Positions 1-6,295 are shown, counted from the first letter of the stretch. The stretch: 16,030 nt of DNA from Methanoculleus sp. UBA208 (GCF_002498065.1 NZ_DAFZ01000083.1:1-16030), one strand, 5' to 3'. The notes: generated by a model from the letters alone, not told the origin. Made by a program: numbers and translations.

Positions 1-170
1 GCGAGAGTATTGGGATGACCTCGAAGAAACGAGGCGTCGGCGAAGGGCTCGGACTCTACCTGGTGCAGATCCTCGTGGAACGGTACGGCGGCAAGATCTG
101 GGTCGAGGACCGGGTGCCGGGCCATCCCGAGGAGGGAGCAGCGTTCCGGTTTACCCTGAAAAAGGCATGA
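1..170 (+). CDS. Sensor histidine kinase, C-terminal end (partial)
   Basis: The frame beginning at base 3 is open from the window edge to TGA at 168-170 and encodes 55 residues. It contains the end of a GHKL ATPase domain: GVGEGLGLYLVQILVERYGG is the G2-box region (GxGLGL) followed by the amphipathic helix that closes the ATP lid, then the strand KIWVED and a final strand near AAFRFTL. In such kinases this domain binds ATP and phosphorylates a histidine in the preceding dimerisation domain, passing the signal to a response regulator. Sensor and dimerisation domains lie outside the window, so the stimulus is unknown. The gene converges on the methyltransferase gene that follows. The family call is firm; nothing more specific can be said. 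Confidence 0.85.
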   Translation, partial: ESIGMTSKKRGVGEGLGLYLVQILVERYGGKIWVEDRVPGHPEEGAAFRFTLKKA

Positions 171-257
171 GAGAAGAGAGGGACGGATCGTAGCCGCAAA
201 GCCGGTGACGGCATCATCCCGCCGGGCCGGCACATCCCGCCGGGGCCGTGCGGGTGC
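171..257. other. Convergent intergenic region, GC-rich short repeat
   Basis: This 87-bp gap separates the ends of two convergent genes. It contains the direct repeat CATCCCGCCGGG in two near copies (about 211-222 and 232-243) and GC-rich self-complementary stretches (GCCGGGCCGGC type). These could act as a bidirectional transcription end, but there is no T-run on either strand, so a terminator is not supported. Confidence 0.3.
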
Positions 258-833
258 CTACCGGCCTTTCCTCGCGGCGATAACCGAGAACCCGGCCCTC
301 GAGTCGGCCTCCGTCACGCGAAACCCGGTGTGCCGGAGGAACTCCCGGACTTCGCACGACGAGTAAAAGCGGGCGCGGGAGAGGAATCTGTGTTTTCCCC
401 TCTCGTGCAGGTATTTTTGGGCAATCTCTCCTTCCCGTTCGATGAACCCGAGAACGAACGAACCCCCCGGGACAAGGATCCTGTGGATTTCACAAAACGC
501 CGAAACCGGGTCGTCCAGGAAACAGATGACCGTCACCATCAGGACGGACGAGCATGACCCGTCCCTGAGCGGGATCGATTCCGCCCTCCCGCGGATCACC
601 TCGATCCCCCGGCGCCGCGCCATCCGCCCAAGGGCACATGAGGGTTCGAGTCCGAGCGGGATCCCGAGGGGCGCGGCAAACCTCCCGGAACCGACCCCCA
701 CTTCGACGGCACGGGAGTCCGGGCAGGGGAGGAAACGCCGGATCCGGGCGAGTTCTGTATGGTACTCGGCGTGGTACTCCTCGAACCACCGATCGTAGTC
801 CCCGGCAAACTGTTCGAATACGTCCTCGGGCAT
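258..833 (-). CDS. Class I SAM-dependent methyltransferase
   Basis: The 191-residue product is a compact Rossmann-fold methyltransferase of the Methyltransf_11 type. Motif I, VEVGVGSG at residues 43-50, binds the SAM amino-acid part. LGLEPS at about 60-65 carries the acidic residue expected to contact the ribose. AESIPLRDGS at about 84-93 and SVLMVTVICFLDD form motif II, and ILVPGGSFVLGF at about 119-130 is the usual post-motif III turn. No accessory domain or membrane segment is seen, so the substrate cannot be deduced; relatives act on small molecules, lipids or quinone-like compounds. The ATG at 833 follows a weak purine stretch (GGAAGA). An upstream frame fragment runs into it on the same strand in another frame. 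The family call is secure. Confidence 0.85.
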   Translation of the reverse strand: MPEDVFEQFAGDYDRWFEEYHAEYHTELARIRRFLPCPDSRAVEVGVGSGRFAAPLGIPLGLEPSCALGRMARRRGIEVIRGRAESIPLRDGSCSSVLMVTVICFLDDPVSAFCEIHRILVPGGSFVLGFIEREGEIAQKYLHERGKHRFLSRARFYSSCEVREFLRHTGFRVTEADSRAGFSVIAARKGR

Positions 834-837
834 TGTG

Positions 838-1060
838 TCTTCCGTCGATCACGCCCATACAGGCGTTCTTTCACCCGTTTCCCGACCCCCTGCTCTCTCT
901 GTTTCAGCACCGAGAGATCCACCGGTCCCTCCCGGTAGGAGGTGAAGAGGAGATAGAGAAAATCCACCGTCAGGTGCATGACCTCCTTTTTGAACCTGAC
1001 CTCAACGTTGGTGTCCCCGGCAAGGCCTTTGATGGAGAACCAGTCGGGCGCGGTGCAAGA
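838..1060 (-). pseudogene. Coding-like fragment, unrecognised, no complete gene
   Basis: Between the methyltransferase and the nuclease-like gene, one minus-strand frame reads like real protein for about 60 residues. It includes TNVEVRFKKEVMHLTVDF and REGPVDLSVLKQREQGVGKR and ends near VKERLYGR. The only ATG in the stretch (979) lies in the middle of it and has AGGAGGTC almost touching it. The frame then continues past the methyltransferase start to a stop at 596, which would overlap that gene by over 200 bp in another frame. Upstream of about 1060 the frame loses protein-like composition although no stop occurs. I read this as a truncated or frameshifted remnant of a small charged helical protein. 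I do not recognise the family, and chance openness in GC-rich DNA remains possible. Confidence 0.3.
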
Positions 1061-1124
1061 ACGTGAACGCCCACAGGATGTCCGCCGGCGTTGGTCGAGG
1101 AGGCGGGGGGGTGGCGCTCGGCCC

Positions 1125-2162
1125 CTAGCCATTCCCTTCCTGCAGCAGAGTGGAGATGTCTTTCTCGGTCCTGCAGAGGCGCACCATCGATTGCGCAATC
1201 CGGTAAGGGTCGATCTCTTCCCCGAAGAAGAACTGAAGCCTCGTCCAACCGAACGAGTCGGTAACCAGCTCGACCCGTTGCGTGTCCGGGATGGCCGTGG
1301 AGAGGTGCTCGCGGAGTTTGGGGAGGAAGCCTGCGATCGTCGGGTACTCTTTGTGGTTGACCTGTATCTCGATACTGATCGAATCCTTCCAGTCGCAAAA
1401 CTCGTAGTGCACCGCTGCCGGCCACCCTTCGCGGCATACGCGGACGTTCTCACTTCCGGTCGCGTGCGTTGAGAATATGGGCGGCTTCATCTTCGAGAAC
1501 TTCTCGACGATCGATCGAAGCCGTAACCTCTGCCGCTTTATCTCCGGATCCGTCTTGCCCGATACCAGGAAGCGGGAGTGATAGAAATACTCATGCCTGA
1601 TGAGCCGGTAGCGCTCGACCACCAGCAACCGCAGATCGAGATCGCTGTGTTCGTTGAGGTAACTGAACTCCCTGATAAGGTCGTCCGGGGCAGCGTCGAG
1701 GACGATAATACCCCGGATCTGTCCCGCTCTCAGGTACGAGGCGAAATTGCTCTTCAACCGGGCGAGCCGGTCCTCGGGATTCTCTTCTCCTTCTGCACCG
1801 GCCATCAATTGGAGATTTTCTTCGAGAAGGCCTGCAGATCTCTCGTTCACTTCGTCGGGCGTAAGTCCGCCCATTGCAGAGAGACGGTCGCAGAGCCGGC
1901 CGATGACCTCGCGCCGCGACTCTCCGTTGCGGGCCAGTTTCACCTCGACGATAACCGGCAGCCCGTTGCTGTCGACGAGAAAGATATCGGCGAATCCGCC
2001 CTCGAACGGAAACTCCCGGCTGATCGTGACGAGTGCGGAATCGCCCCGGTCGACGAGGAGCACCGGATGCTCGGCAAGGATCTCCTGCAGCTCATACTCA
2101 TTCCTGAAGGGTTCCGGCTGCTGGGCCAGCTCGCTCCCTTCGCCTATTCGTATCGCGGGCAT
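1125..2162 (-). CDS. PD-(D/E)XK nuclease-like protein (NucS/DUF91-like N-terminus)
   Basis: The product has 345 residues. The N-terminal third shows a PD-(D/E)XK nuclease core: an N-terminal helix with YELQEILAEHP (about 23-33), then D59 in GFADIFLVD, then E73 and K75 in PVIVEVKLARNGESRREV. This D-X13-EVK spacing and the basic helix after it match endonuclease NucS/DUF91-type proteins, which cut DNA using a metal ion. The C-terminal half (about 215-345) has alternating strands and helices and only loosely recalls DUF4268-type domains of restriction-related proteins; that is unverified. No helicase or methylase is adjacent. The start at 2162 is backed by GGAG five bases upstream, which lies inside a small hairpin (separate entry). 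Function in DNA repair or defence is inference. Confidence 0.75.
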   Translation of the reverse strand: MPAIRIGEGSELAQQPEPFRNEYELQEILAEHPVLLVDRGDSALVTISREFPFEGGFADIFLVDSNGLPVIVEVKLARNGESRREVIGRLCDRLSAMGGLTPDEVNERSAGLLEENLQLMAGAEGEENPEDRLARLKSNFASYLRAGQIRGIIVLDAAPDDLIREFSYLNEHSDLDLRLLVVERYRLIRHEYFYHSRFLVSGKTDPEIKRQRLRLRSIVEKFSKMKPPIFSTHATGSENVRVCREGWPAAVHYEFCDWKDSISIEIQVNHKEYPTIAGFLPKLREHLSTAIPDTQRVELVTDSFGWTRLQFFFGEEIDPYRIAQSMVRLCRTEKDISTLLQEGNG

Positions 2163-2167
2163 CGAAT

Positions 2168-2186
2168 CTCCATAGCGAATATGGAG
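2168..2186 (-). promoter_or_regulatory. Hairpin containing the ribosome binding site of the nuclease-like gene
   Basis: CTCCATA (2168-2174) and TATGGAG (2180-2186) form a perfect 7-bp stem with a 5-base loop. Read on the minus strand, the 3' arm contains GGAG, the only good Shine-Dalgarno sequence for the ATG at 2162, at five bases distance. If it folds in the mRNA, the ribosome site would be masked. A regulatory role is inference. Confidence 0.45.
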
Positions 2187-2193
2187 GGGGAGG

Positions 2194-2211
2194 TTGATAG
2201 ATGTTTATCAA
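2194..2211. repeat. Short inverted repeat in the promoter region of the nuclease-like gene
   Basis: TTGATA (2194-2199) and TATCAA (2206-2211) are inverted with a 6-base spacer. The AT-rich block lies about 35-50 bases upstream of the ATG at 2162, where a TATA box would be expected, so it could be promoter, operator or both. No other AT-rich promoter candidate is seen in this gap. Confidence 0.35.
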
Positions 2212-2276
2212 TGGGGGTGCCGGGGATTCGGAATGCGGCGGTGAACGAGTATCGTGTCAACCGCGCCATCCCGAAG

Positions 2277-2621
2277 TTACCGCCCGCGCTCCTGCTCGAG
2301 GATGCGGCAGATCTCCCGCTGGAGCTTTGGAACGCGATTGACGACGGTCCGCCAGACAAGTTGGGTGTCGACGCCGAAATACGTGTGAATCAGTTTATCT
2401 CGCATTCCCGCCATCTCGCGCCAGGGAACGGCAGGATACTTCTCCCGGATGGGCAGCGGGATCTTTTTGGCCGCTTCGCCGATGATCTCGAATTTCCTGA
2501 TGACGGCGCTCTGGGTCCTGTCGTCATGCAGGAACTGATCATAAGTCATGCCTGCGGTAAACTCCTCAATCTTCTCAAGCGCAGCAGCAAGGTCCGAGAG
2601 ATAGAGAGTGTGCGATCTCAT
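2277..2621 (-). CDS. hepT: HepT-like HEPN toxin (DUF86)
   Basis: The 114-residue all-helical product matches DUF86/HepT proteins, the HEPN ribonuclease half of MNT-HEPN toxin-antitoxin systems. The active-site signature R-X4-H-X-Y is intact as RDKLIHTY (R74, H79, Y81). IRKFEIIGEAAKKI and YPAVPWREMAGMRDKL are also typical of the family. In studied systems the dimer cleaves RNA, and the partner nucleotidyltransferase silences it by adding AMP to the tyrosine of this motif. The ATG at 2621 overlaps the partner gene's stop by 4 bp (ATGA), so the two are translationally coupled, antitoxin first. Length is normal for the family and nothing appears broken. Confidence 0.93.
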   Translation of the reverse strand: MRSHTLYLSDLAAALEKIEEFTAGMTYDQFLHDDRTQSAVIRKFEIIGEAAKKIPLPIREKYPAVPWREMAGMRDKLIHTYFGVDTQLVWRTVVNRVPKLQREICRILEQERGR

Positions 2622-2911
2622 GCAACAAGGAGGTCCCGGGTAACCTGACTGCGGATCTCCGGGCGAAGTGCCGCCTCCGGCACGACGTCCACGCCGGACC
2701 CGAGTTTTTCTTCGAGGTACTGTGACAGTCCGACGAAGTCGAAGAGATCCGCACCGGAGCCGAACTCGACGAGTACGTCGATATCGCTGCCCTCTCCCTG
2801 TTCTTCACGGGCGTACGACCCGAAGAGGGCGATGCTCTCGACGTGATACCGCTCTCTGAGTTCGGCCTTCAGGGAGCGGAGGATCTCGAGGACTTCGGTG
2901 CGGGTTTTCAT
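2618..2911 (-). CDS. mntA: MntA-like minimal nucleotidyltransferase antitoxin
   Basis: The 97-residue protein is a minimal nucleotidyltransferase of the DNA polymerase beta superfamily. The signature GSYAREEQGEGSDIDVLV starts at residue 31; G31-S32, D43 and D45 form the GSX10DXD metal site, and D75 in GVDVVPEAAL is the expected third carboxylate. In known MNT-HEPN pairs this enzyme transfers AMP from ATP to the tyrosine of the HEPN partner and so acts as antitoxin. Here it precedes hepT with a 4-bp overlap. The ATG at 2911 is preceded by AGGAG about ten bases upstream; an AT-rich stretch near 2955-2970 may hold the promoter. All catalytic residues are present, so the pair is likely functional. 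Confidence 0.93.
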   Translation of the reverse strand: MKTRTEVLEILRSLKAELRERYHVESIALFGSYAREEQGEGSDIDVLVEFGSGADLFDFVGLSQYLEEKLGSGVDVVPEAALRPEIRSQVTRDLLVA

Positions 2912-3065
2912 GTGCGCAACGCTCCTGCTGTATGTCCTCTTACGCTCGCGGATTGCTTTAATCTATTGTTCGCCGTGGGAGCATCGGCCCCGGTCATCGC
3001 GGTATCCCCTGCCGAAGGCGGGTGCCGGCATGGCAGGTCCCGGAACCGGTGCGTTTCCGGCCGGG

Positions 3066-3542
3066 TCACCGCACCCTCGCGACCATCTCGATCTCGACCC
3101 TCGCCCCTTTCGGGAGGGCGGCGACCTGCACCGTCGCCCGTGCGGGGTACGGCTCCTGTAAGTACTCGGCGTAGACGGCGTTGACCGCATCGAAGTCCGC
3201 GAGGTCTGTGAGGTAAATCCGGGTCTGGACGACGTCCGAAAAGTCAAGACCCGCTTCGAGCAGCACAGCCCGCAGGTTCTCCATCGCCTGCCTCGCTTCA
3301 CCGGCGGCGGTGCCGGAGAGGTTGCCGGTGGCCGGGTCGAGACCGATCTGCCCCGACATAAAGAGGTAGTCCCCGCACTGCACGGCCTGGCTGTACGGCC
3401 CGATGGGCTCCGGCGCGTTCTCCGTGTAGAGAGCCGCCTGTACCGGAGCGGGCGGGGCGGTGGATACGATCGCGTATACGCCGAATCCCGCGAGGATACC
3501 GCATGCAAAAACGAGAACCAGGATTATCGTGCTGCCATCCAT
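3066..3542 (-). CDS. RidA/YjgF/UK114-family protein with N-terminal membrane anchor or signal
   Basis: Residues 39-158 form a complete RidA domain: IGPYSQA (47-53), GDYLFMSGQIGLDPATG (57-73), RIYLTDLADF, and PYPARATVQVAALPKG with R135 at the position of the arginine that binds the substrate carboxylate in RidA (R105 in E. coli), then VEIEMVA. RidA proteins hydrolyse reactive enamines/imines such as 2-aminoacrylate released by PLP enzymes. Unusually, residues 1-38 add a hydrophobic segment (about 5-27) and a proline/alanine linker, so the domain should be tethered outside the membrane or secreted; ordinary RidA is cytosolic and about 128 residues long. The start at 3542 has AGGGATAGG close upstream, and GGTATACG near 3603-3610 (minus strand) may be the promoter. 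The gene stands alone. Confidence 0.88.
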   Translation of the reverse strand: MDGSTIILVLVFACGILAGFGVYAIVSTAPPAPVQAALYTENAPEPIGPYSQAVQCGDYLFMSGQIGLDPATGNLSGTAAGEARQAMENLRAVLLEAGLDFSDVVQTRIYLTDLADFDAVNAVYAEYLQEPYPARATVQVAALPKGARVEIEMVARVR

Positions 3543-3600
3543 AGCCTATCCCTGCCTGCTCAAGGCCGGAGCGTCCATATGAGGTGTTCGATGCGCCGGA

Positions 3601-3809
3601 ACGTATACCTTTGGAGGTGAGCGGGAGGGATATCAGCAGTTCTGCGGTCTTCGGAGCAAACCAATTCTCCAACAACTGATTGGAGATCTACAGAAGGAGT
3701 TTTCTGGCATCGGCGGCTTTTCCCCCAATCTCTGGCGCATGAAGTCCCGGGCTTTGAGGCATACGCCGGCCCTGAAAAACTTGCACAACCTGTGCGAGAA
3801 ATAGGTTGA
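3601..3809 (+). pseudogene. Decayed fragment of a DUF1016 (YhcG-type) nuclease gene
   Basis: The plus strand encodes a recognisable piece of the DUF1016 N-terminal domain split over two frames. The frame of 3601-3748 reads ILQQLIGDLQKEFSGIGGFS followed by PNLWRMKS, matching the family pattern of a helix ending in DLQxEFPGxxGFSxRNLWxM. The frame of 3750-3809 then reads GFEAYAGPEKLAQPVREIG and stops at 3807-3809, matching the next family segment (FYxAYxxxEKLxQLVxEIPW). The GFS-NLW junction has also lost the arginine that usually follows S. No start is evident and the C-terminal PD-(D/E)XK nuclease part is missing. Intact family members have about 350 residues; this is about 70. It is a dead remnant of a mobile or defence-associated gene. 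Confidence 0.75.
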
Positions 3810-3837
3810 GCGAAAAATTAGGTGTTACACCCCCCCA

Positions 3838-4223
3838 TCACTGTGCCGCCTTCTTCTCCTGCACCGGGGGATTCTTGATCGTAACATCGATCGACTTCGA
3901 ATTCTTCCCGCGAACCTCCACCTTGTAGGTGCCCGGCGCCGGGAACTTGTGCGCGAAGAACGTGTAGGTCTGCGGACCGCCGGCGGAGAGGTCCTGTTTC
4001 TTGCCGACCAGTTCGCCGTTGATCCACAACTGCGCCTTGAAGTGCGTGTTCCAGTCCGAGGAAGGTATACCCTCGTTGTCGAACCAGTAGCCGATGCTCA
4101 CCGAGACGTTCGGGTAGTAGTAGTACGGATTGCCCTTCTCGTCGCGGCCGCGTCCGTACTGCCGCTGACCGTGGCAGTCGCTTCGACGGAGTTGATGGTT
4201 GCATCACGGTATGATAGTGCCAT
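3838..4223 (-). pseudogene. Small beta-rich protein interrupted by a one-base frameshift
   Basis: The ATG at 4223 begins MALSYRDATINSVEATATVS, in frame until about 4160. The continuation reads on in another frame as YGRGRDEKGNPYYYYPNVS, then VSIGYWFDNEG, LWINGELVGKKQDL, TYTFFAHKFPAPGTYKVEV and ends KKAAQ. The span is 386 bases, one short of 129 codons, so restoring one base near 4155-4165 gives a coherent 128-residue protein. The strand-rich composition with a terminal TYKVEVRG-type strand suggests an Ig-like/CARDB-type beta-sandwich (inference). It has no signal peptide. The only in-frame start after the break is the GTG at 4101, which would give an 87-residue product. It could be a true frameshift mutation, a sequencing error, or recoding. 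Confidence 0.6.
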
Positions 4224-4245
4224 GCCCCCTCATTTATAAAAGTAG

Positions 4246-4254
4246 TATAATAAA
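4246..4254 (-). promoter_or_regulatory. Probable TATA box of the frameshifted beta-rich gene
   Basis: On the minus strand TTTATTATA lies about 25-30 bases upstream of the ATG at 4223, the distance expected for a TATA box with a very short leader. A second AT-rich block (TTTATAAA, 4233-4240) is closer. GAGGGGG sits next to the start codon and could serve as a compressed ribosome site. Confidence 0.4.
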
Positions 4255-4379
4255 TTGCGTGTCCGGTGTGTTAGTGCCATCAGGTCCGTCAATATTGCGT
4301 GCGGGATCGTTTTGCCGCCATCCGGATTCGCATGCGGATATAGGGCATTCGTGAGATCCACAATCGTAAATTCCAGAAT

Positions 4380-4463
4380 GCGAGGGATGGGATTCGAACC
4401 CATGGACCCCTGCGGGAGTGGATCTTAAGTCCACCGCCTTTGGCCGGGCTTGGCTACCCTCGC
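4380..4463 (-). tRNA. tRNA-Leu (UAA)
   Basis: The 84-base minus-strand sequence folds as a class II tRNA. The acceptor stem is GCGAGGG with CCCTCGC; the D stem is GCC/GGC; the anticodon stem GTGGA/TCCAC encloses loop CTTAAGA with anticodon TAA at 4427-4425. A long variable arm (about CCCGCAGGGG) follows, then the T arm ATGGG-TTCGAAT-CCCAT. The long variable arm and the anticodon agree on leucine. No CCA is encoded (the next bases are ATT) and no intron is visible. The gene marks the boundary between the accessory stretch to its left and housekeeping genes to its right, and is divergent from the cupin gene. Confidence 0.96.
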
Positions 4464-4568
4464 TCAAGAAGAGAACCAATACCTATTGTCAATGGAACGT
4501 ATTAAGTCCGACGCCCGGACGGGTTTTCGGCGAAAACCGGATCCGGCAACAGTTCTCCAGGGCAACCC

Positions 4569-4600
4569 CCGGGCCCAAAGGTATTTGAGGCCGGGCCCGG
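4569..4600. repeat. GC-rich inverted repeat upstream of the cupin gene
   Basis: CCGGGCCC (4569-4576) and GGGCCCGG (4593-4600) form an 8-bp perfect inverted repeat around a 16-base AT-richer centre containing GTATTTG; the right arm is itself part of a 10-bp palindrome (4591-4600). It ends 17 bases before the cupin ATG, so it could be an operator or a leader hairpin. The 153-bp gap (4464-4616) must also hold the divergent tRNA promoter, perhaps CTTAATAC near 4498-4505 on the minus strand. Confidence 0.4.
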
Positions 4601-4616
4601 AAAGCTGGAAACCGCC

Positions 4617-5078
4617 ATGGAGACGAACCGTAACCCGGAGAGGCCCGAAGTGTCCTACTGGCACGTCTGGACCGACGAAGACGGCGTGAGCCGCCAGGAC
4701 CGCTGCCGGATGAGCAACTTCGCGTTCGCGAACATATCGAGCGGTGCGGCGCCGTCGTGGATCAACAGGCTGAGCAATCCGGCCGCCAACGTCGTCGTCC
4801 TGGTCCTCCCCGCGGGCTGGGTGGGCGAGTGGCACGAGAACCCGGAGCCGCAATGGATCGTGCCGCTCTCGGGCCGCTGGTTCGTCGAGACGATGGACGG
4901 CACCCGCGTGGAGATGGGGCCGGGGGAACTCTCGTTCGGGAACGACCAGAACACCCGGCCCGACGAGCAGGGGCGCAGGGGCCATAGATCGGGGACAGTG
5001 GGCGACGGGCCCGCGGTGCTGATGCTCGTGCAGGTGGAGCGGGTCCCGGCCCCCGGCCGCCCCTGCCTGCCCGAATAG
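4617..5078 (+). CDS. Cupin-domain protein
   Basis: The 153-residue product contains one cupin barrel at about residues 60-140. Cupin motif 1 is recognisable as GEWHENPEPQWIVPLSGRWF (70-89) with H73 and Q79, followed by MGPGELSFGND (100-110), and motif 2 around RRGHRSG with H123. H73, Q79 and H123 are likely metal ligands, although the usual HxH is reduced to a single histidine, as in some cupins of this subgroup. It could be an enzyme or a small-molecule sensor; no substrate can be inferred. It is the only complete plus-strand gene here and lies divergent from tRNA-Leu, with a GC-rich inverted repeat before its start. It ends 14 bp before the end of the convergent aminotransferase gene. Confidence 0.82.
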   Translation: METNRNPERPEVSYWHVWTDEDGVSRQDRCRMSNFAFANISSGAAPSWINRLSNPAANVVVLVLPAGWVGEWHENPEPQWIVPLSGRWFVETMDGTRVEMGPGELSFGNDQNTRPDEQGRRGHRSGTVGDGPAVLMLVQVERVPAPGRPCLPE

Positions 5079-5092
5079 GGTGCAGATCCGGT

Positions 5093-6274
5093 CTAGGGCG
5101 CGAGCCTCCTTACCACTCTCGCCAGCCGGTGCATCCCCTCCGCGATCTCCTCCTCGCTGGCCGCCGAGAAGTTCAGGCGGATCGTGTCCTCCCCGCCGCC
5201 GTTGACGTAGAACGGCACCCCGGGGAGGACCGCGACGCCCTCCCTGACACCCTCGCGAAAGACCTCCATCGACGAGACGCCGTCCGGCAGGGTCGCGGTC
5301 ATGAACATCCCCCCCTCGGGATTGGTGTGGATCGTGCCCGGCGGCATCAGGTCGTCGAGGAGGTCGCAGATCAGCCGGCAGTGCCGGCCGTAGACCCCAG
5401 AGACCCGGGCAACGTGAGCGTCGAGGTCGTGGGTCGCGAGGTAGCGGTGCAGGATCACCTGGCAGAGGAAGTTCGAGTGGAGGTCGGCCGCCTGCTTCGC
5501 GACGTTGAACTCCCGGAGGACCGGCGCCGGGGCGTATAGCCAGCCGATCCGCATCCCCGGGGCGACGATCTTCGAGAACGACCCCGAGATCACCGTCTGG
5601 TCCGGGAGGTAGCGCTTCACCGGCAGCCGCGGCTTCCCGTCGAAGAAGAGCTCCCCGAATGCATCGTCCTCGTAGAAGACCGTATCCGTCCCCTCGAGGA
5701 CCTCCGCGACGCCCCGCCGCTTTTCCTGGGAGTAGGTCCTCCCCGAGGGGTTCTGCGAGTTCGGGATGCCGTAGAAGAACTTTGGCGCATGGTCCCGGAC
5801 GACCGACTCGAACGCCGCGAGATCCGGCCCGTCCTCCTCCAGCGGAACCGAATAAAAATCGGGCTCGTAGAGGGAGAAGGCCTCGATCGCGCCGAGGTAG
5901 CCGGGCCGCTCCATCCCGACGGCGTCCCCTGGGTCGAGGAAGATCTTCGCGACCAGGTCAAGGCACTGCTGGGAGCCGTTCACGATCTGGATCTCCTCGG
6001 CGGTCGCCGGGAGACCGAGTCTTCTCCGGTAGCGGTCGGCGATGAACTCCCGGAGCGGCAGGTAGCCGTCCGTCGTCGTGTACTGCAGCGCCGTCCGCCC
6101 CTCTTCGGCGAAGACCTCGCGGGCCGCCTCCCGGATCCCCTCGACGTCGATGTAGGTCGAGCCCGGCAGGCCGCCGGCAAACGATATCACTCCGGGGACC
6201 GTCGAGACCCGAAAGAGCTCCTTGAGGAACGACTCCGGGACCCGCCTCATCCGGGAAGAAAACCGGTACTCCAT
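5093..6274 (-). CDS. PLP-dependent aminotransferase, class I/II (fold type I, LysN/2-aminoadipate-like)
   Basis: The 393-residue protein has the hallmarks of fold-type I aminotransferases. These are an N-terminal ISFAGGLPGSTYID segment (30-43), the TTTDGYLPLREFIADRY cofactor-loop region, NSQNPSG with N175, YEDDAF (201-206) whose aspartate contacts the PLP pyridine nitrogen, the Schiff-base lysine K235 in SGSFSKIVAPG, and a C-terminal arginine in DTIRLNFS that binds the substrate carboxylate. The sequence style matches the KAT II/LysN/MocR-like subgroup, which often acts on 2-aminoadipate, aromatic or branched amino acids; the exact substrate is not deducible. I chose ATG 6274 because residues upstream of it are arginine-rich and antisense-like. 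There is no clear Shine-Dalgarno, so it may be leaderless. Confidence 0.9.
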   Translation of the reverse strand: MEYRFSSRMRRVPESFLKELFRVSTVPGVISFAGGLPGSTYIDVEGIREAAREVFAEEGRTALQYTTTDGYLPLREFIADRYRRRLGLPATAEEIQIVNGSQQCLDLVAKIFLDPGDAVGMERPGYLGAIEAFSLYEPDFYSVPLEEDGPDLAAFESVVRDHAPKFFYGIPNSQNPSGRTYSQEKRRGVAEVLEGTDTVFYEDDAFGELFFDGKPRLPVKRYLPDQTVISGSFSKIVAPGMRIGWLYAPAPVLREFNVAKQAADLHSNFLCQVILHRYLATHDLDAHVARVSGVYGRHCRLICDLLDDLMPPGTIHTNPEGGMFMTATLPDGVSSMEVFREGVREGVAVLPGVPFYVNGGGEDTIRLNFSAASEEEIAEGMHRLARVVRRLAP

Positions 6275-6295
6275 GAAACCAGTATTGGGCGTCTC

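Noticed and set aside
1578..2648. A 356-codon plus-strand frame opposite the nuclease-like gene and hepT
   Set aside because: It is antisense to two supported genes and has no domain of its own.
4380..4463. Attachment-site duplication of the tRNA-Leu 3' end
   Set aside because: I scanned 1-4379 for the T-arm/acceptor sequence and saw no second copy; any partner site would be outside the window.
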